A stretch of 64,000 nt of DNA from Siniperca chuatsi (taxonomy: Eukaryota > Chordata > Actinopteri > Centrarchiformes > Sinipercidae), in contig NC_058064.1 of NCBI RefSeq assembly GCF_020085105.1, positions 15,911,001 through 15,975,000 of the forward strand. Reading direction: 5' to 3'. The position numbers and the translations under genes are program-made. The notes under the pieces are model-generated. The model did not search any database, was not told the DNA's origin, and saw only the letters and a list, made by a program, of their open reading frames with translations. Shown here one piece after another: positions 24,396 through 36,285 of this stretch. Each line of letters starts with the position of its first letter. Within the stretch, counting starts at the first letter, position 1.

Positions 24396-27300
24396 ATGGA
24401 AGAAGCAAAAGAGGACAGAGACAAGATGACCAGCCAGCAGGCTCTGTGTGACCCTGACCAGAAGAGCCAAAAACACCCTGGCATCTCCACTCTCAAAGTA
24501 CTAAAGCTATCTGTAATCAACACTTCGCTGCTGGTTGACTCTGTTTTTCTTCATGGGCTGAAGTTCATTCTGTTGATGCACTCGGAGTAAATTGTCTAGA
24601 TAAAAATATCAGCTAAAAGCCTAAAAGGCAGCGCAGTGGTGCAGTTGTTCCCTCACAGCAGGGGTTTGATAAGCTTGTATAGATAATGGATGAATGGATA
24701 AATGCTTAAAATGTGAGATTAGTTTTTGGTCAATTGAACATTTTCAGAGATATGCCTTCCCTCAAAGTAGGTAGAATCAAGCCAAGAGCGGATCTTATGT
24801 TGTTTCGAAAATCTCGGCAGGCCACATTTCTACTCTAGACCAGCATATCAACTTTTGTCAAACACTTCAGTATCAGTCCCTAGCTCAGCTTTGTCTGATT
24901 GCGGCACTACATCAGCATGTGCAAAGTTAATGGAGCATTACTCCAAAAACACATCTACACACATCTTTCATCCAAGACTTTTTCCTCACGGGCTAACTTA
25001 GCTCAGTCTGTAGATATTGGGTTGAAAAGCAAATTTTCAGAATAAATAAACCTTGACAATAAGGTAACAAAACTGTATAGGCAGCTTTATCTGGGCATTT
25101 TTTTCTTCTTGAGCTAAACAATATCTCAAAAATATAGACCCATTATATGACTTACCCTTATTCTAAATCAGACAAGGACGTGGAGTACATTAAATTATAC
25201 TTACACTGTGGATGAAACCCTCTGTAGCAGCAATGCATAATAGAGGAAATACTGTACATAGCAGGAGAACTACAATAATCCCTGATGGGAATTAACTTTG
25301 TAATAAAGAGACTCAGGGTGCCCACACACAGAGCAAAACCAAGGACTGTGGAGGCTGCAATGGAGGAGGCAGAAACCATTTAAAAGCATATGTAAGCAGC
25401 ATACAGAGTGGGTGAGTAAGTCAAATTTAATGTTGTACAAATTTACATTAGTAGGTCTTCAAACTGGTAACATACATTTATTGGCAATTAATAATGTATC
25501 AAATGACAATGTGAAAACAATTTGACAATGTGAAAGGGGTCGCTCGTAGTGATGAACCTACAGCGAATTGTCACCTGAATCTGCAGCTCCTCTCGGCTTT
25601 TCAGCTGTCCGGCCCACAACTTTACTGTTTTGCTTCACTCTCACCGCTCTCATGGCGACCACCGCAGCACGCAGCTGTTTTCAGCGAAAAAGCTCTAAAA
25701 ACCAATCCGCTAATCCACTACCTGCTCAGCACCAAACACAGAGACACAGTTAGGGACTAGCTGGTGAACATAGAGGAGCATTTAGCAGCTAAAGAGCCAG
25801 ATATTTCTCTCAGGAGTTAGTAGAGACCAAAAGCAAAGCTAAAAGAGAGTGAATATTGGATTTACATTCGCCAGGCGACCATAATACGACTATCAAATGA
25901 ATGATGTTACGTAACTGATGTATGTCTAAATAGACAACTGAAAAGGTGATGATGTGTCAGTATTGTGTTGTTTCTGCTGCCCCCAAGTGGCCAAAAACAT
26001 CACTTATTGCAGGTTTAAAGATTTTAGATGATTAATTTCCTGCTGCAACGTGTACTCGACAGACATTTATTAGAAAATGATAGAAACCGTTTCATTCACA
26101 GCATTGGCTGTAAAATATATGAATTGTTAGCTCATTCTAATGACTTATATTTCCCCTTGTGTCTTCTAGTTGTTTATTGTGGCGCTGTCCTTCGCCTGTT
26201 TCTCCAAGGCTCTGACAGGAACCTACATGAAGAGCTCCATCACTCAGATTGAGAGACGTTTTGACCTCTCCAGCACGCATATTGGACTTATAGATGGCAG
26301 TTTTGAGATGGGTACGGTCTATCTGTCTTTAAACCTAATCTTTTGTGCTTCTGATCAGGTCTTACTTTTGTTCCTGATACCTTTTTCAGTTTGACTCTAT
26401 AGCTGATTTGTTCTTCTGCTCTCTTGGTTTCTCTTTCTTGGAGGTAGGCAACTTGTTGTTTCTTGCTGTGGTCAGCCATTTTGGGGCCAAGCTACATCGG
26501 CCCAGACTCATTGCTGTGGGCTGCTTCCTCATGGCAGTAGGGGCCTTTCTCACTGGCCTGACACACTTCTTCATGGGACGGTAAATGACAACAAACACCC
26601 GATTTTAGAAAGGAAATTGAAAAAAGACCTCCAAGTGATCTTGTTTGATGTCTCATTTTGGCACCGCTGGTTTTCACTACAGCTACAAGTATGACACAGT
26701 CATTCAGGCTTTCCAGAACGACAGTGTGAACATCGCTGCCTGTGTGGATCCTCTGAAAACAGAAGATGTACCTGAAATTCAGATAGAGCCTTCTGTGGAG
26801 GACAACAAAGGTAAGACTGTGGGCTACATGCTGGGATCAAATGGGTGGCTTCAAAATGATTTCCACTGACATATCAGTAACTTGGATTTCTGTTAATCTA
26901 GAGCTTTATGCAAGGAAAGACACTCATTTTACACTTTACATATTAAATGTTTGCTGTGCCATTTGGTCAAAGTGCAAATTTACCTTGTGCAGCTTTAGCT
27001 AACAGTCAGTATATAGGTACCCTTGGGTGTGAGGACACACTGTCTCGGTCGGTCCACTACTTTGGTGTAGACTGAAATATCTCAACAACAATTGAATGGA
27101 TTGCCATGAAAGTTTATACGGAGATCGATGGTGCCTAAAGGACGAATCCTACAAACGTTGGTGATCCCCTGACTTTCCCTCTAGTGCCAGCAGCTAGTCA
27201 AAGTTTTCACTCATCAAGTGAAATATCTGAGCTACATGGATCAGCAATACATTTTTTTTTTACAGACATTTATGGTTCCGAGACGATGAATCCTACCAGG

Positions 27301-30300
27301 GCCCTCATGTGAGGAGGGCCCACAAAGATACTAATAGCCGTGGAGCCCATAGAGAATGCCTATGTACAGGGACCAGAATTTTGTGCTGCGCCCTTGAATC
27401 CTACCGACTTTGGTAATCCCCTAACTTTTTCTCTAGTTCCACCACAAGGTTGACATTTGTGAAATGCTGCTAGCATGGCTGTATACTCTTGTTATGTATC
27501 TGAGCTTGTATCTTGAAGCTGAAGAAGATGTGAATTACAAACCTAACAATAAAACATGCAACTGTACAGCATTGGTCATGTGGGTGGAAAAGTCAGCTGA
27601 CAAACCTCTCTACCCATGGAGTTGAAATCAACAACCTGCAATCAGGACAAACTATACTAGATGCCTTTGCTATAGTCAGTGGACAAGAAACCACAACAGT
27701 AGCATATACAAAAAGTCTGCCTTAACATGAAACCTGGTTAAAACCCTTAACAACTCACTGGCTTTCTTTCAACCATCCCTGGAATGCACTGATGCTGGTC
27801 TGACTTTCAATGCCGCTCACCTCCCGTGCTGTGTACATACTGCTTGACAACTGCACAGCCGCAGAAAGCAGAAAAGAAAGAGAAAAGAGACAGAATAATA
27901 TGTGTGACCATCAGGTCTTGTAGCATCACTGCGAAAGCAGACATCTGCAATATTCATGATAATGAATTCAGCTTGGACACATATCTGTTTATGTATTCTT
28001 CAATGTTCTGAGGAGCAGCTCTTGTTCCAATGAGTTCTAGTTACCCGAGATGGGCTGCAGTTGAAATGCGTCAGTCTTTCTATTGTTGAGCCATAATTAA
28101 TTCTTCTTCTCACAAAAACATGTCATATACCCACAGAATGCAATGTATTGATCCTGTTCAGCGATCTTGATGAGATGTATTTAGAAAGAAACACAATATG
28201 GAAGTCACATACAAAGCAGTGGTATGCAAGCTTAAAGCCACATCCTATTGAACTGATATTGAATGAACACCACATTGTATTCATACATCTGGTTTGAGGT
28301 AGTCCACATGATTGAGGTAGCAGACTTTATTTTCTCTTTCTCAATAACGTGAATGTGAGGGGGCTCCATACAAAGTTTGATGTTTTTTTAAATTCAGCTT
28401 TTGATACACATGCATGAAAGTCTTCTTTTAGATACAAAATTATAAGAATCTGAATGATGCAGACAATACATACAGACACACGCACAAAAACACACACACA
28501 CACACAACTTTGAACTCCATGTAAAAACTTAAGTGATAGTAATACATCAGAGATAGTATGAAGCAGTGTCCATGGAAATAATTGTTTATCAGATCTTTGT
28601 GTGTCTTTATGGAGCCTGTGTGAGAGAGTCTGGTTCCAACATGTGGATCTATGTGTTCCTCGGGAACGCTCTGCGGGGGATTGGAGAAACCCCGGTCACA
28701 CCTCTGGGCATCTCCTACATCGACGACTTTGCTAAAGCAGAAAACTCCCCCTTCTATATAGGTAACATATGATTGCTCATTTTGGGTTTCCAGTGGTCCA
28801 AATGTCTATACACATTTAATGAGTACAATATGTCCATCAGTTCTCCTTTATATTCATTCAGCAGTGTACTCTGATTTAAGGTATTTTCCAGTCATGTGTA
28901 TTCATTTGATAGGTTAAACCTATCTTCTAAACTCTTATTTTATCAAATGTATTCCCACTGGGGTTCAGTTTCTGTTTTTGCCCCCTCTCCTCTAGACCAC
29001 ATCGTACAAAATGTTAATCTTTTGATTATTTTGGGATTTGCAGCTTGTCTCCAGACCATTACTCTCCTGGGCCCCATGTTTGGTTTCCTCCTTGGCTCCT
29101 ATTGTGCCAAACTATATGTCGACATTGGATATGTTGATATGGGTAAGTGTAATGCATTTGTTTTGGAAGAAGTATGTACTGTATCATCAGTTATGGTTAG
29201 TCTTCACTCTAACGTCAGCTTAATTAGTTGACTTGCTACAGCCTACTGCTCTTGTACTCGAAATCAAGAAGTAATTGTTTCAAAAATTACAATGAATTTA
29301 GAGAGGTAAAACTGCCACTGTTAGCTAGGCTAGAACTGTACTGAACGGAACATGACAGCTTGGACAAGGCTTTTTGGCTAGAATTTCATATTTTGACAGA
29401 AGAGGCATGGTGACTCTGGCTGGAGCTTTGGTTCAGACTGATTTTGACTCATGCTGCTGCTCATGGTGCAAAGGTCTGACATGCTGCTATAAAACTAGGC
29501 TGCACACCTGTCAGAACAGGTTAGTGAGGCCTTTTCTGAGTGTCCCTGTGAGGCAAAATCAATAATTTATTTGTCAAACAAACTCAATCAGTCCACCTAA
29601 AGTGTGCAGACCAGAGAGTTGATTGTCCCATCTCTGATAATTAAGATGCAATTAGCCTGTTTTTCCCAAATCAAATCTGGTGTCCAATCTGGTCACTTCA
29701 CACAGAGGAAGTGACAAGCTGAACTCTGCAGATTGAAACTGCACTCACTCTTTTCTGCCATCCAGAAAGTGTGACCATCACTCCTAAAGATGCCCGCTGG
29801 GTGGGCGCCTGGTGGATGGGCTTCCTGGTGTCCTCCGCCTTCCTGCTCATCTCCAGTGTTCCCTTCTGGTTCCTGCCCCGCTCGCTGCCAAAGCAGGGAG
29901 GAGATGAGGGCAAGAAAACTCCCGCCGTGGAGACCCTTGATGGGACACAGGATGCCCTCAACAACAATCATAACCTCAAGCTGACTGACATCGCTAAAGG
30001 TTGAGACAATCCTCTTCTTCCCATAATGGAACACTGATGGCACTTTATTGCATTTCCAGTTCAACTTTCCATATTTAATACAGATATTTGACTAAATTAC
30101 ACTATGTGTGCACGTTTATGGTCATTGCTTGTATTTTTACTTGATGTCCTTCCACAGGGTTTCTTCCGTCGTTGAAGCGTCTGTTGGGAACTCCTGCCTA
30201 CTTTCTGCTCCTTTGTGGGAGCATCCTGAAGTTCAACTCTTTCATCGGCCTGTTCACCTTCAAAGCCAAATACATGGAACAACAGTTTGGACAGTCTGCA

Positions 30301-33300
30301 TCCAGAGCCAACTTCCTCATAGGTAAAAAATTAATTGCATTAATATCGTTGCTATGAGAAAACCTCCTACATTTACATCTCTCCTCTTCGCGTAGCGAGG
30401 CTATTGCTGAATAACAGTAAAAGTGATATGGGATAATGGTAAATGCTAAAATGTAGTGTAACAGAAGCAAAAGTAGAGAAGAGTCATAAAGTCAGCAAAC
30501 TGACTCAGTAATGTCAGTTACACATCAATATCTAGCCTATCTTAAGTTAGCTAACATTAGCTAACATTAGCCACCATAAGCTACTGGTCATACAGACCAA
30601 GTAAGGCTAAAGTGGCAGTACTGAATGGAGCAAGAGTGCATTTTATTGGTTATGAATTCAAGCTTTTATTTGTAAGAAGAAGAAGAATGTGTTCTTTCTT
30701 GTTGCAACAGATACATAGTTTCACTTTATGATATACTGCAAAGATAGAGTTACACTCAGTCAACTAATGGTAGAGCTGTAACTGCATGTAGACAGAGCTG
30801 TGGTGAACTAGGGAGACAGTAACAGAAGGAAAATGCCCCAGAAAGGACAGAGAAACAAAGGAAGAGACCTCCTCTGATTCAAACCGCACAATCCTGACCT
30901 TGGCCACGCACCATCATTAAATTCTCAAACAGTTGGCTTGCTAGCTTCAGTGTTGAATTGGAATTGTTTAAAGGAATATGTCGACATTTTAGGGGATGCG
31001 CTTAGTGGGTTTTTTTCTGAAAGTTAGATGAGATGTCACATCTGTATGCTAAATATGGAGCTAGAGCCAAGAGACAGTTAGTGTAGCTTAGCATAAAGAC
31101 TGGAAACAGCTAGCTTGTCATTTTTTTATATTTCAGTTTCTGTACAGATTAAACAAGGCTAAATGTTTGATTATATTTAAATAGATAAAGAAATGTGCAC
31201 AAATTCTGTAAGTTAACAAAATAATCAGAGTGCTCTTTGATTATTATTTGATTACACTTACATCTCTGCAGCACTTCTGTTCAAAGCTTTAAGACTCATA
31301 GAGAAACACACCCCTTATGTTTTTTTTCTAGGTGTGTTGAACCTGCCAGCGGTTGCAGTGGGGATCTTCCTGGGAGGGCTGCTGATGAAGAGGTATAAAC
31401 TGAGTTTGGTGTCTGGAGCTCAGCTCTCCTTTGCCACATCCTTCATGGCATACCTCCTCCTGCTGCTGCAGTTTGGCACCAAGTGTGATAACATTCCCGT
31501 GGCTGGGCTCACCATCTCATACAACGGGTCAGTGCTGAGACATGAACGGTTCATGAGGATGACCACAGCTTTAACAAATGAATATACTGTACCCTCAGAA
31601 CTGTTTTTACAGCCCCAAAATACAAAAGTGCCAATTTTTTTAACGGCACAACCTGCAGCAAATATAAAATATAAACCCTCTTTGCCCTGCAGGACGCAGA
31701 GTGTATCATACAACAGGGATTTGCTCTTCTCAGAGTGTAACAGAGACTGCTCATGTTCAGCAGAGGAGTGGGACCCCGTGTGCTCAGACAGCGGCATCAC
31801 CTACATCTCTCCATGTATGGCTGGCTGCCTCAGCTCCAGCGGATACGGCAAGAACACAGTAGGGCTGCACACGTGAATGCACAAACATACAGTGTTCACA
31901 GTAAACCTGCTTATCAGCCAGTTAGAGGATGATATTTGGGTCTCATGAGTCCAGAGTTACTTGACTACTTGGTGTTGAGGCCTCACATTCAAAACGTTAT
32001 CAGCCACTTTAAAATATGAACTCTTTATAAATCAGACATTTTCAAATGATCACCCTTGAAAGCATTTGAGCAGCATCATTATGATTAGACATGTTTATCA
32101 GCAGTACCATGCAGCCCACAACATTTGTTCATTTGTTTTAATGTATGTTATATATATATACTGTATATATATTATCACATTTGTCAGCTAATTTATTGAT
32201 ACCATTTATCATTTTATGAAAGTTTATTAGATTTCTTGGAAAGCATGCATTGTGTTTCAACCCAAAGTAAGGTCAGTACAGAGTATGCCACAAAATAATC
32301 TAAGCTCAAAGGTCCACTTATTAGCCTTCAGAGCTTTCAACTGCATCTCACAGTCTTCATTCAGTGAATGAAGTTCACTTTATTTTCTATTTTCCTCAAT
32401 TCTTTCTCCCATTTTTTTCTGCAACCCATTTATCCAAAATCATTAATCTGCTATTTCACCATCAAGAAGTAACTGTGGGGAAATAACTTACTTACAGCAG
32501 ATTGACTGACTGTAATTAGAGACTTTTTCTTCAATTTGTAATTGGGTGGTGCTTCTCATAATTTCCAGTAAGTCTTCCCACTACAGTACATTGCAGTTTC
32601 TCTCTCTTTACCAGGTCTTTCACAACTGCAGCTGTGTGTCCGCCTCCTACCCAGCAGGCAGCAGTACGTCTGTGAGGCTGGGACAGTGTCCTCATGCCAA
32701 GGACTGCAGCCGCAGTTTCACCTCCTACATGGCTGTGTCTGTTCTCAGCTCCTTTATCAACTCTCTGGGAGCCACACCTGGCTACATGGTCATCATACGG
32801 TTTGTGCACCCATTCCTGAGAAGAAGGAAATAATGATAACTGTGAATATTATGTGTTACTGTATATTATTCTTAGGATCTGAGCCTAAGTGAAATCACAA
32901 ACATCATCATTTTGATAACTACACAAAATACTGAATTTTACCAGTCAGTCTTGTGCATTTTAAAGAAATTGTTCAACATTTTGGGAATACGCATAAGACT
33001 GATACCACTCTCATGTCTGTACGGTAAATATGAAGCTACAGCTGGTTAGCTTAGCTTAGCACAGTGGGTTTTTGTGTAGATTAAACAAAGATATAATATG
33101 TTAATTAGTAAACTTTAGAGGTGTTGATATGTGGATTTTGTTAGCGTTGGACAGAGCCAGGTTAACTGTTTCCTTTCAGTCTTTGTGCTAAGCTAAGCTA
33201 ACCAGTTGCTGGCTGTAGCTTCATATTTAGCGTACAAACATGAGAGTGGTATCAATCTTGTCATCTAACTCTCAGCAAGAGAGCAAATAAGCATATAACC

Positions 33301-34534
33301 CAAATTGTCAAAATATTCCTTTAAAGGCACTGACTGGTATAGCAACTTTCTACAAAACAATCTATAAAAGTGACCTAGTGTTGTTTTGTAATTACAGATG
33401 CATCTCACCAGAGCTCAAATCCCTTGCGCTGGGTATCCAAGCCTTGGTAACTAGGACTCTTGGTAAGCTTCATTACTTTCAGTTGCATTAGAAGTACTTT
33501 TTTTTTTTTTTTGTACTTTTTGAGGTTTTGCTTTTTTTTCAGTATATGGGAGTCAAAATAAGACAACATGAGATATATGATTGAGAGACACAATATTTCT
33601 TTCCATTGCAACGTTGTAACAGTATATATCTGGGTGATTCTTTGTCTGCAGGTGGAATTCCTGCACCAGTGTATTTTGGAGCCCTGATTGATTCAACTTG
33701 CCTGAAGTGGTCAATCAAGAAGTGTGGGGGCAGAGGGGCATGTCGCATTTATGACTCTGCTATGTACAGGTACGCCATGGACTACAAATGTGGAAATAGA
33801 ACATGACTTCTAATATGAATTTGCTCAGAAGTGTTGAGTATTATTATGACTGTATATAGCTGAATTATTATTACATGGATTTTTTTTCTCCATCATTTTA
33901 GACAACATAGCAATAAAGATTTCTGCCCTTTATTGCCTTCTGTCCATCTTTTCTCTCTATTGCCAGAATCATCTTCCTGGGTCTGATCACTTGTCTCAGT
34001 GGTTCCTCGTATTTCTTCATCATTGCCGTCATCATCCTCCTTAGACGACAGTTTCGGAAAACGGAACGAAAAACAGAGACGCAGCGTACAAAAGCTTCAA
34101 AGGAAATTGAACTTCAAGCCCCGTCAAATCCCACTGAGGACCCGCCTAACGCTCCTGAAACACCCAAACTGCCTCATGCTCCCATAGTTTGTGTAAGGAT
34201 CGCAACAGAGCTGGAGGAGAGAGGAGAGGTTCAAAGAACAGAGCAGCTCCCCCAAGATGGCAGACTCATCTCCACAAATAACATCCAGGAGAGGCAACAG
34301 CTGAAATCTGTGACAGAGACCACTGTTGAGTTTACTCCTTTTCCAAGAGAGGAAGCAAAGATAGAGACGGACGGGCTGAAGTCAGAGGAGGAAGTGAAAG
34401 ACGAATATATTGAGTTTCGCAAAGAGACGAGTGCACAGGTGGAAAAAGAGAGGCTGGACCATCACACAGATGACAAGAACGAGTTAGCAAAAGAAACAAC
34501 ACACAGCAAAGAAACTGACGGCCCAAAAAACTAA
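24396..34534 (+). CDS. Organic anion transporter, OATP1/SLCO1 family, second tandem copy with long C-terminal tail
   Basis: Coding exons: 24396-24497, 26170-26311, 26448-26580, 26683-26810, 28615-28761, 29044-29142, 29766-29999, 30158-30322, 31332-31527, 31693-31858, 32615-32799, 33398-33462, 33652-33769, 33967-34534. They give 815 aa. An in-frame TAG at 24363-24365 supports the ATG. Seen: TM1 region [20 protein letters not shown], the signature [13 protein letters not shown] (exon 7), and the Kazal-like loop CNRDCSCS ... CMAGCLSS ... NCSCVS. Exons 2, 3, 5, 6 and 8-13 are identical in length to those of the gene at 6704-16897, so the two are tandem duplicates. TM12 ([20 protein letters not shown]) is followed by about 160 residues rich in Glu, Lys and Thr, where relatives have about 45-70. 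The expected role is sodium-independent uptake of hormones, bile salts or drugs; the substrate cannot be read from sequence. Member name within OATP1 is uncertain, so no symbol is given. Confidence 0.9.
25495..26018 (+). repeat. 'GCCCACAACTTTACTG' repeat family, copy 2 (fullest)
   Basis: It lies in intron 1 of the second transporter. It ends 'cccccaagtggccaaaaaca' then 'ttgcaggtttaaag'. The reverse of this end opens the copy at 35193-35480 ('ttaaacctgcagtaataaaa', 'ttggccacttgggggcagc'). Length and ends fit a non-autonomous DNA element. No transposase is present. Confidence 0.7.
27010..27490 (-). repeat. GGATCACC-family repeat, copy 3 (reverse)
   Basis: It carries the reverse complement of copy 1: 'gactgaaatatctcaacaac', 'attgaatggattgccatgaa', 'ggtgatcccctgactttcc'. 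The tail repeats a similar phrase ('ttggtaatcccctaac') at about 27410, so the element may be internally duplicated. It lies in intron 4 of the second transporter. Confidence 0.65.
28485..28505. repeat. (CA)n microsatellite
   Basis: A short AC run in intron 4 of the second transporter, about 110 bp before the exon 5 acceptor. Confidence 0.75.
30967..31110. mobile_element. TTAGC-family element, copy 5 (left part only)
   Basis: It starts 'tttaaaggaatatgtcgaca' and runs through 'gcttagcataaagactgg' and 'aaacagctagcttg', then the similarity is lost. It lies in intron 8 of the second transporter. Confidence 0.65.
32958..33324. mobile_element. TTAGC-family element, copy 6
   Basis: It starts 'tttaaagaaattgttcaaca' and ends 'gtcaaaatattcctttaaa', clear inverted repeats, with the TTAGC core on both arms. 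The middle is shorter than in copy 1. It lies in intron 11 of the second transporter. Confidence 0.75.
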
Positions 34535-34947
34535 AGTGTTCACCAATGTTTTCTAAAACGCAAGGTCAAACAAGGCCAAGTGGGACCATTCTAGAAGTGT
34601 TACTGAGTTTGACCAAAAGCCTCATTTACTTGGATTGTCAAGAGGGATTGCGTTTTCATCTTGGCTATAGCCTTCTCTATGCTAACAGTATTTTCTCCAT
34701 CTTTTATTACAGGAAAGAACTGGTACATTAAACTTAGTCCTGGAGAGGAAAAGGGCTACCAGCGGTCCCATTTCCACAGCTATAGAAACGGTACTATGAT
34801 ACTATGATATAGCACTTGATGTGCACAGTGACCGACAATTCAAACTATTGACCCATGTATGCACATGATCACACAGCAGCCCTGCAAGGCCCAGACTGAA
34901 GAACATTATAGAGTGAACGTCTTGGCCAAAATGAATATTTTTATGTC

Positions 34948-34953
34948 AATAAA
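34948..34953 (+). terminator. Polyadenylation signal of the second transporter
   Basis: AATAAA lies 414 nt after the stop codon in otherwise unremarkable sequence, the first canonical hexamer downstream. It gives a 3' UTR of about 430 nt. Confidence 0.55.
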
Positions 34954-35192
34954 TGAATCATTGAATGTGTGATATTATTGTCACATAAAATTTTGTAGAT
35001 CTGATCTATGTACAGTCTCAAAAAACATATATGAAACCAATGTTAACACAATATCATGCGTGGACACGAATAATGTGAAAATGATGTTCCTGTTAGGTTC
35101 CTTCCTCATACGTGGATAATTATGTCCTAACAGTGCAAATTGAAAATACAATTTTCAAATGTATTAATTCAGTGTATTCATTGCAGTCATTG

Positions 35193-35480
35193 TTAATTAA
35201 ACCTGCAGTAATAAAATTTTTTGGCCACTTGGGGGCAGCGCAACAAGCTGTAAATACAATACAATACTGACTCATTATCACTATCATGCAACATTAGCAT
35301 TCATTTGGAGTTGTGTCTCTGGCCACCTGATGAACGGCAGTCCAATATTCACTCACCTTTAAGCTTTGGTTTGCTTTTGATAATTCTCTGTGGGTTTGTC
35401 ACTACGAGCAACGCCTTTCACATTACACGTGGTTTATTGATCCATTGTTATAATAAAAAATATTGATTATAGCAGCTTTA
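35193..35480 (-). repeat. 'GCCCACAACTTTACTG' repeat family, copy 3 (reverse, internally deleted)
   Basis: It opens with the reverse complement of the end of copy 2 ('ttggccacttgggggcagc') and later carries 'ctggccacctgatgaacggc' and 'gtttgtcactacgagcaacg', matching the 25540 region in reverse. It ends 'atagcagctttaag', mirroring its own start. Confidence 0.65.
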
Positions 35481-36062
35481 AGTTTGGGTAGCAAACTAAG
35501 ACATCTTATGTCTTAGTTGCAGATAGCAGTAAAATTGAACAAAATTGAAGATCACTTTAGTTTCTCTCTCTTTTAATGAATTAATTTCTTTCAACCACTA
35601 CTGTTGTGTACACCGACACTTGTGGAATCACAGAACTACGATTCAACGAGCTCTTGAAGTATTGCTTCATGAATAGGAAACTCACCAGAGGCCTTATTGT
35701 ATGTATGAGCTGCCCAGTGTTCAATAACATGTTATTAATACATTTATGTAGGAGAGATATCAGTGCTATAATTAGGCTGGAGGAACAACTGCATATTTGA
35801 GCAATATTTGTCAGGAGTCATTCATTTCCATGCAATTAATCAACAAACAACTGGCATTTGTTTTGCCAGTACAGGTAGGTGTTGGTGACGTGAACTGTTT
35901 ATTTGTGTCAGTGGATGCATTGTGGGCCAGAAAGAGACCATACGCACTGGTTGCATGTGTGAGGGCTCCGCTGTTGACTAAACAGTTTGGCTGTTATTCA
36001 ACCAACATCTCTGTGACCGTGGGTTGGAGTTGCGTTCCTCCAATTGTGCGTAGGTATTGCAC

Positions 36063-36277
36063 CAGTGGTGGAATGTGCATTTACTCAAGTACTGTACTTA
36101 AGTACAAATGGTAAATGGACTGTACTTACATAGCGCCTTTCTAGTCATTCTGACTACTCAAAGCGCTTCAACTACATATCTCATATACAATTTTGAGGTA
36201 CTTGTATTTTACTTGGGTATTTCCAAGTATTACTACTTTTTCATAAGTAAAGGATCTGATTACATCTTCCACCACTG
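36063..36277. mobile_element. hAT-like MITE with perfect 8-bp target duplication, itself carrying an insert
   Basis: Perfect 11-bp terminal inverted repeats (CAGTGGTGGAA / TTCCACCACTG) are flanked on both sides by TATTGCAC (36055-36062 and 36278-36285). The 8-bp duplication and CAGTG-type tip indicate the hAT superfamily. The interior is interrupted at about 36108-36185 by a different repeat beginning 'ggtaaatggactgtacttac' and including 'atagcgcctttctagtcatt'. No coding capacity. Confidence 0.85.
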
Positions 36278-36285
36278 TATTGCAC

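Noticed and set aside
24498-24520. Alternative donor after GTACTAAAGCTATCT in transporter 2 exon 1
   Set aside because: Using it would add seven unrelated residues before TM1. The donor after 24497 aligns exactly with the first transporter (Lys then Leu-Phe).
28615-28635. Later acceptor (GAGAG then AGTCTGG) for transporter 2 exon 5
   Set aside because: The acceptor ending at 28614 gives Ala-Cys at the exon start and a length of 147 nt, identical to the sister gene, and keeps the conserved cysteine.
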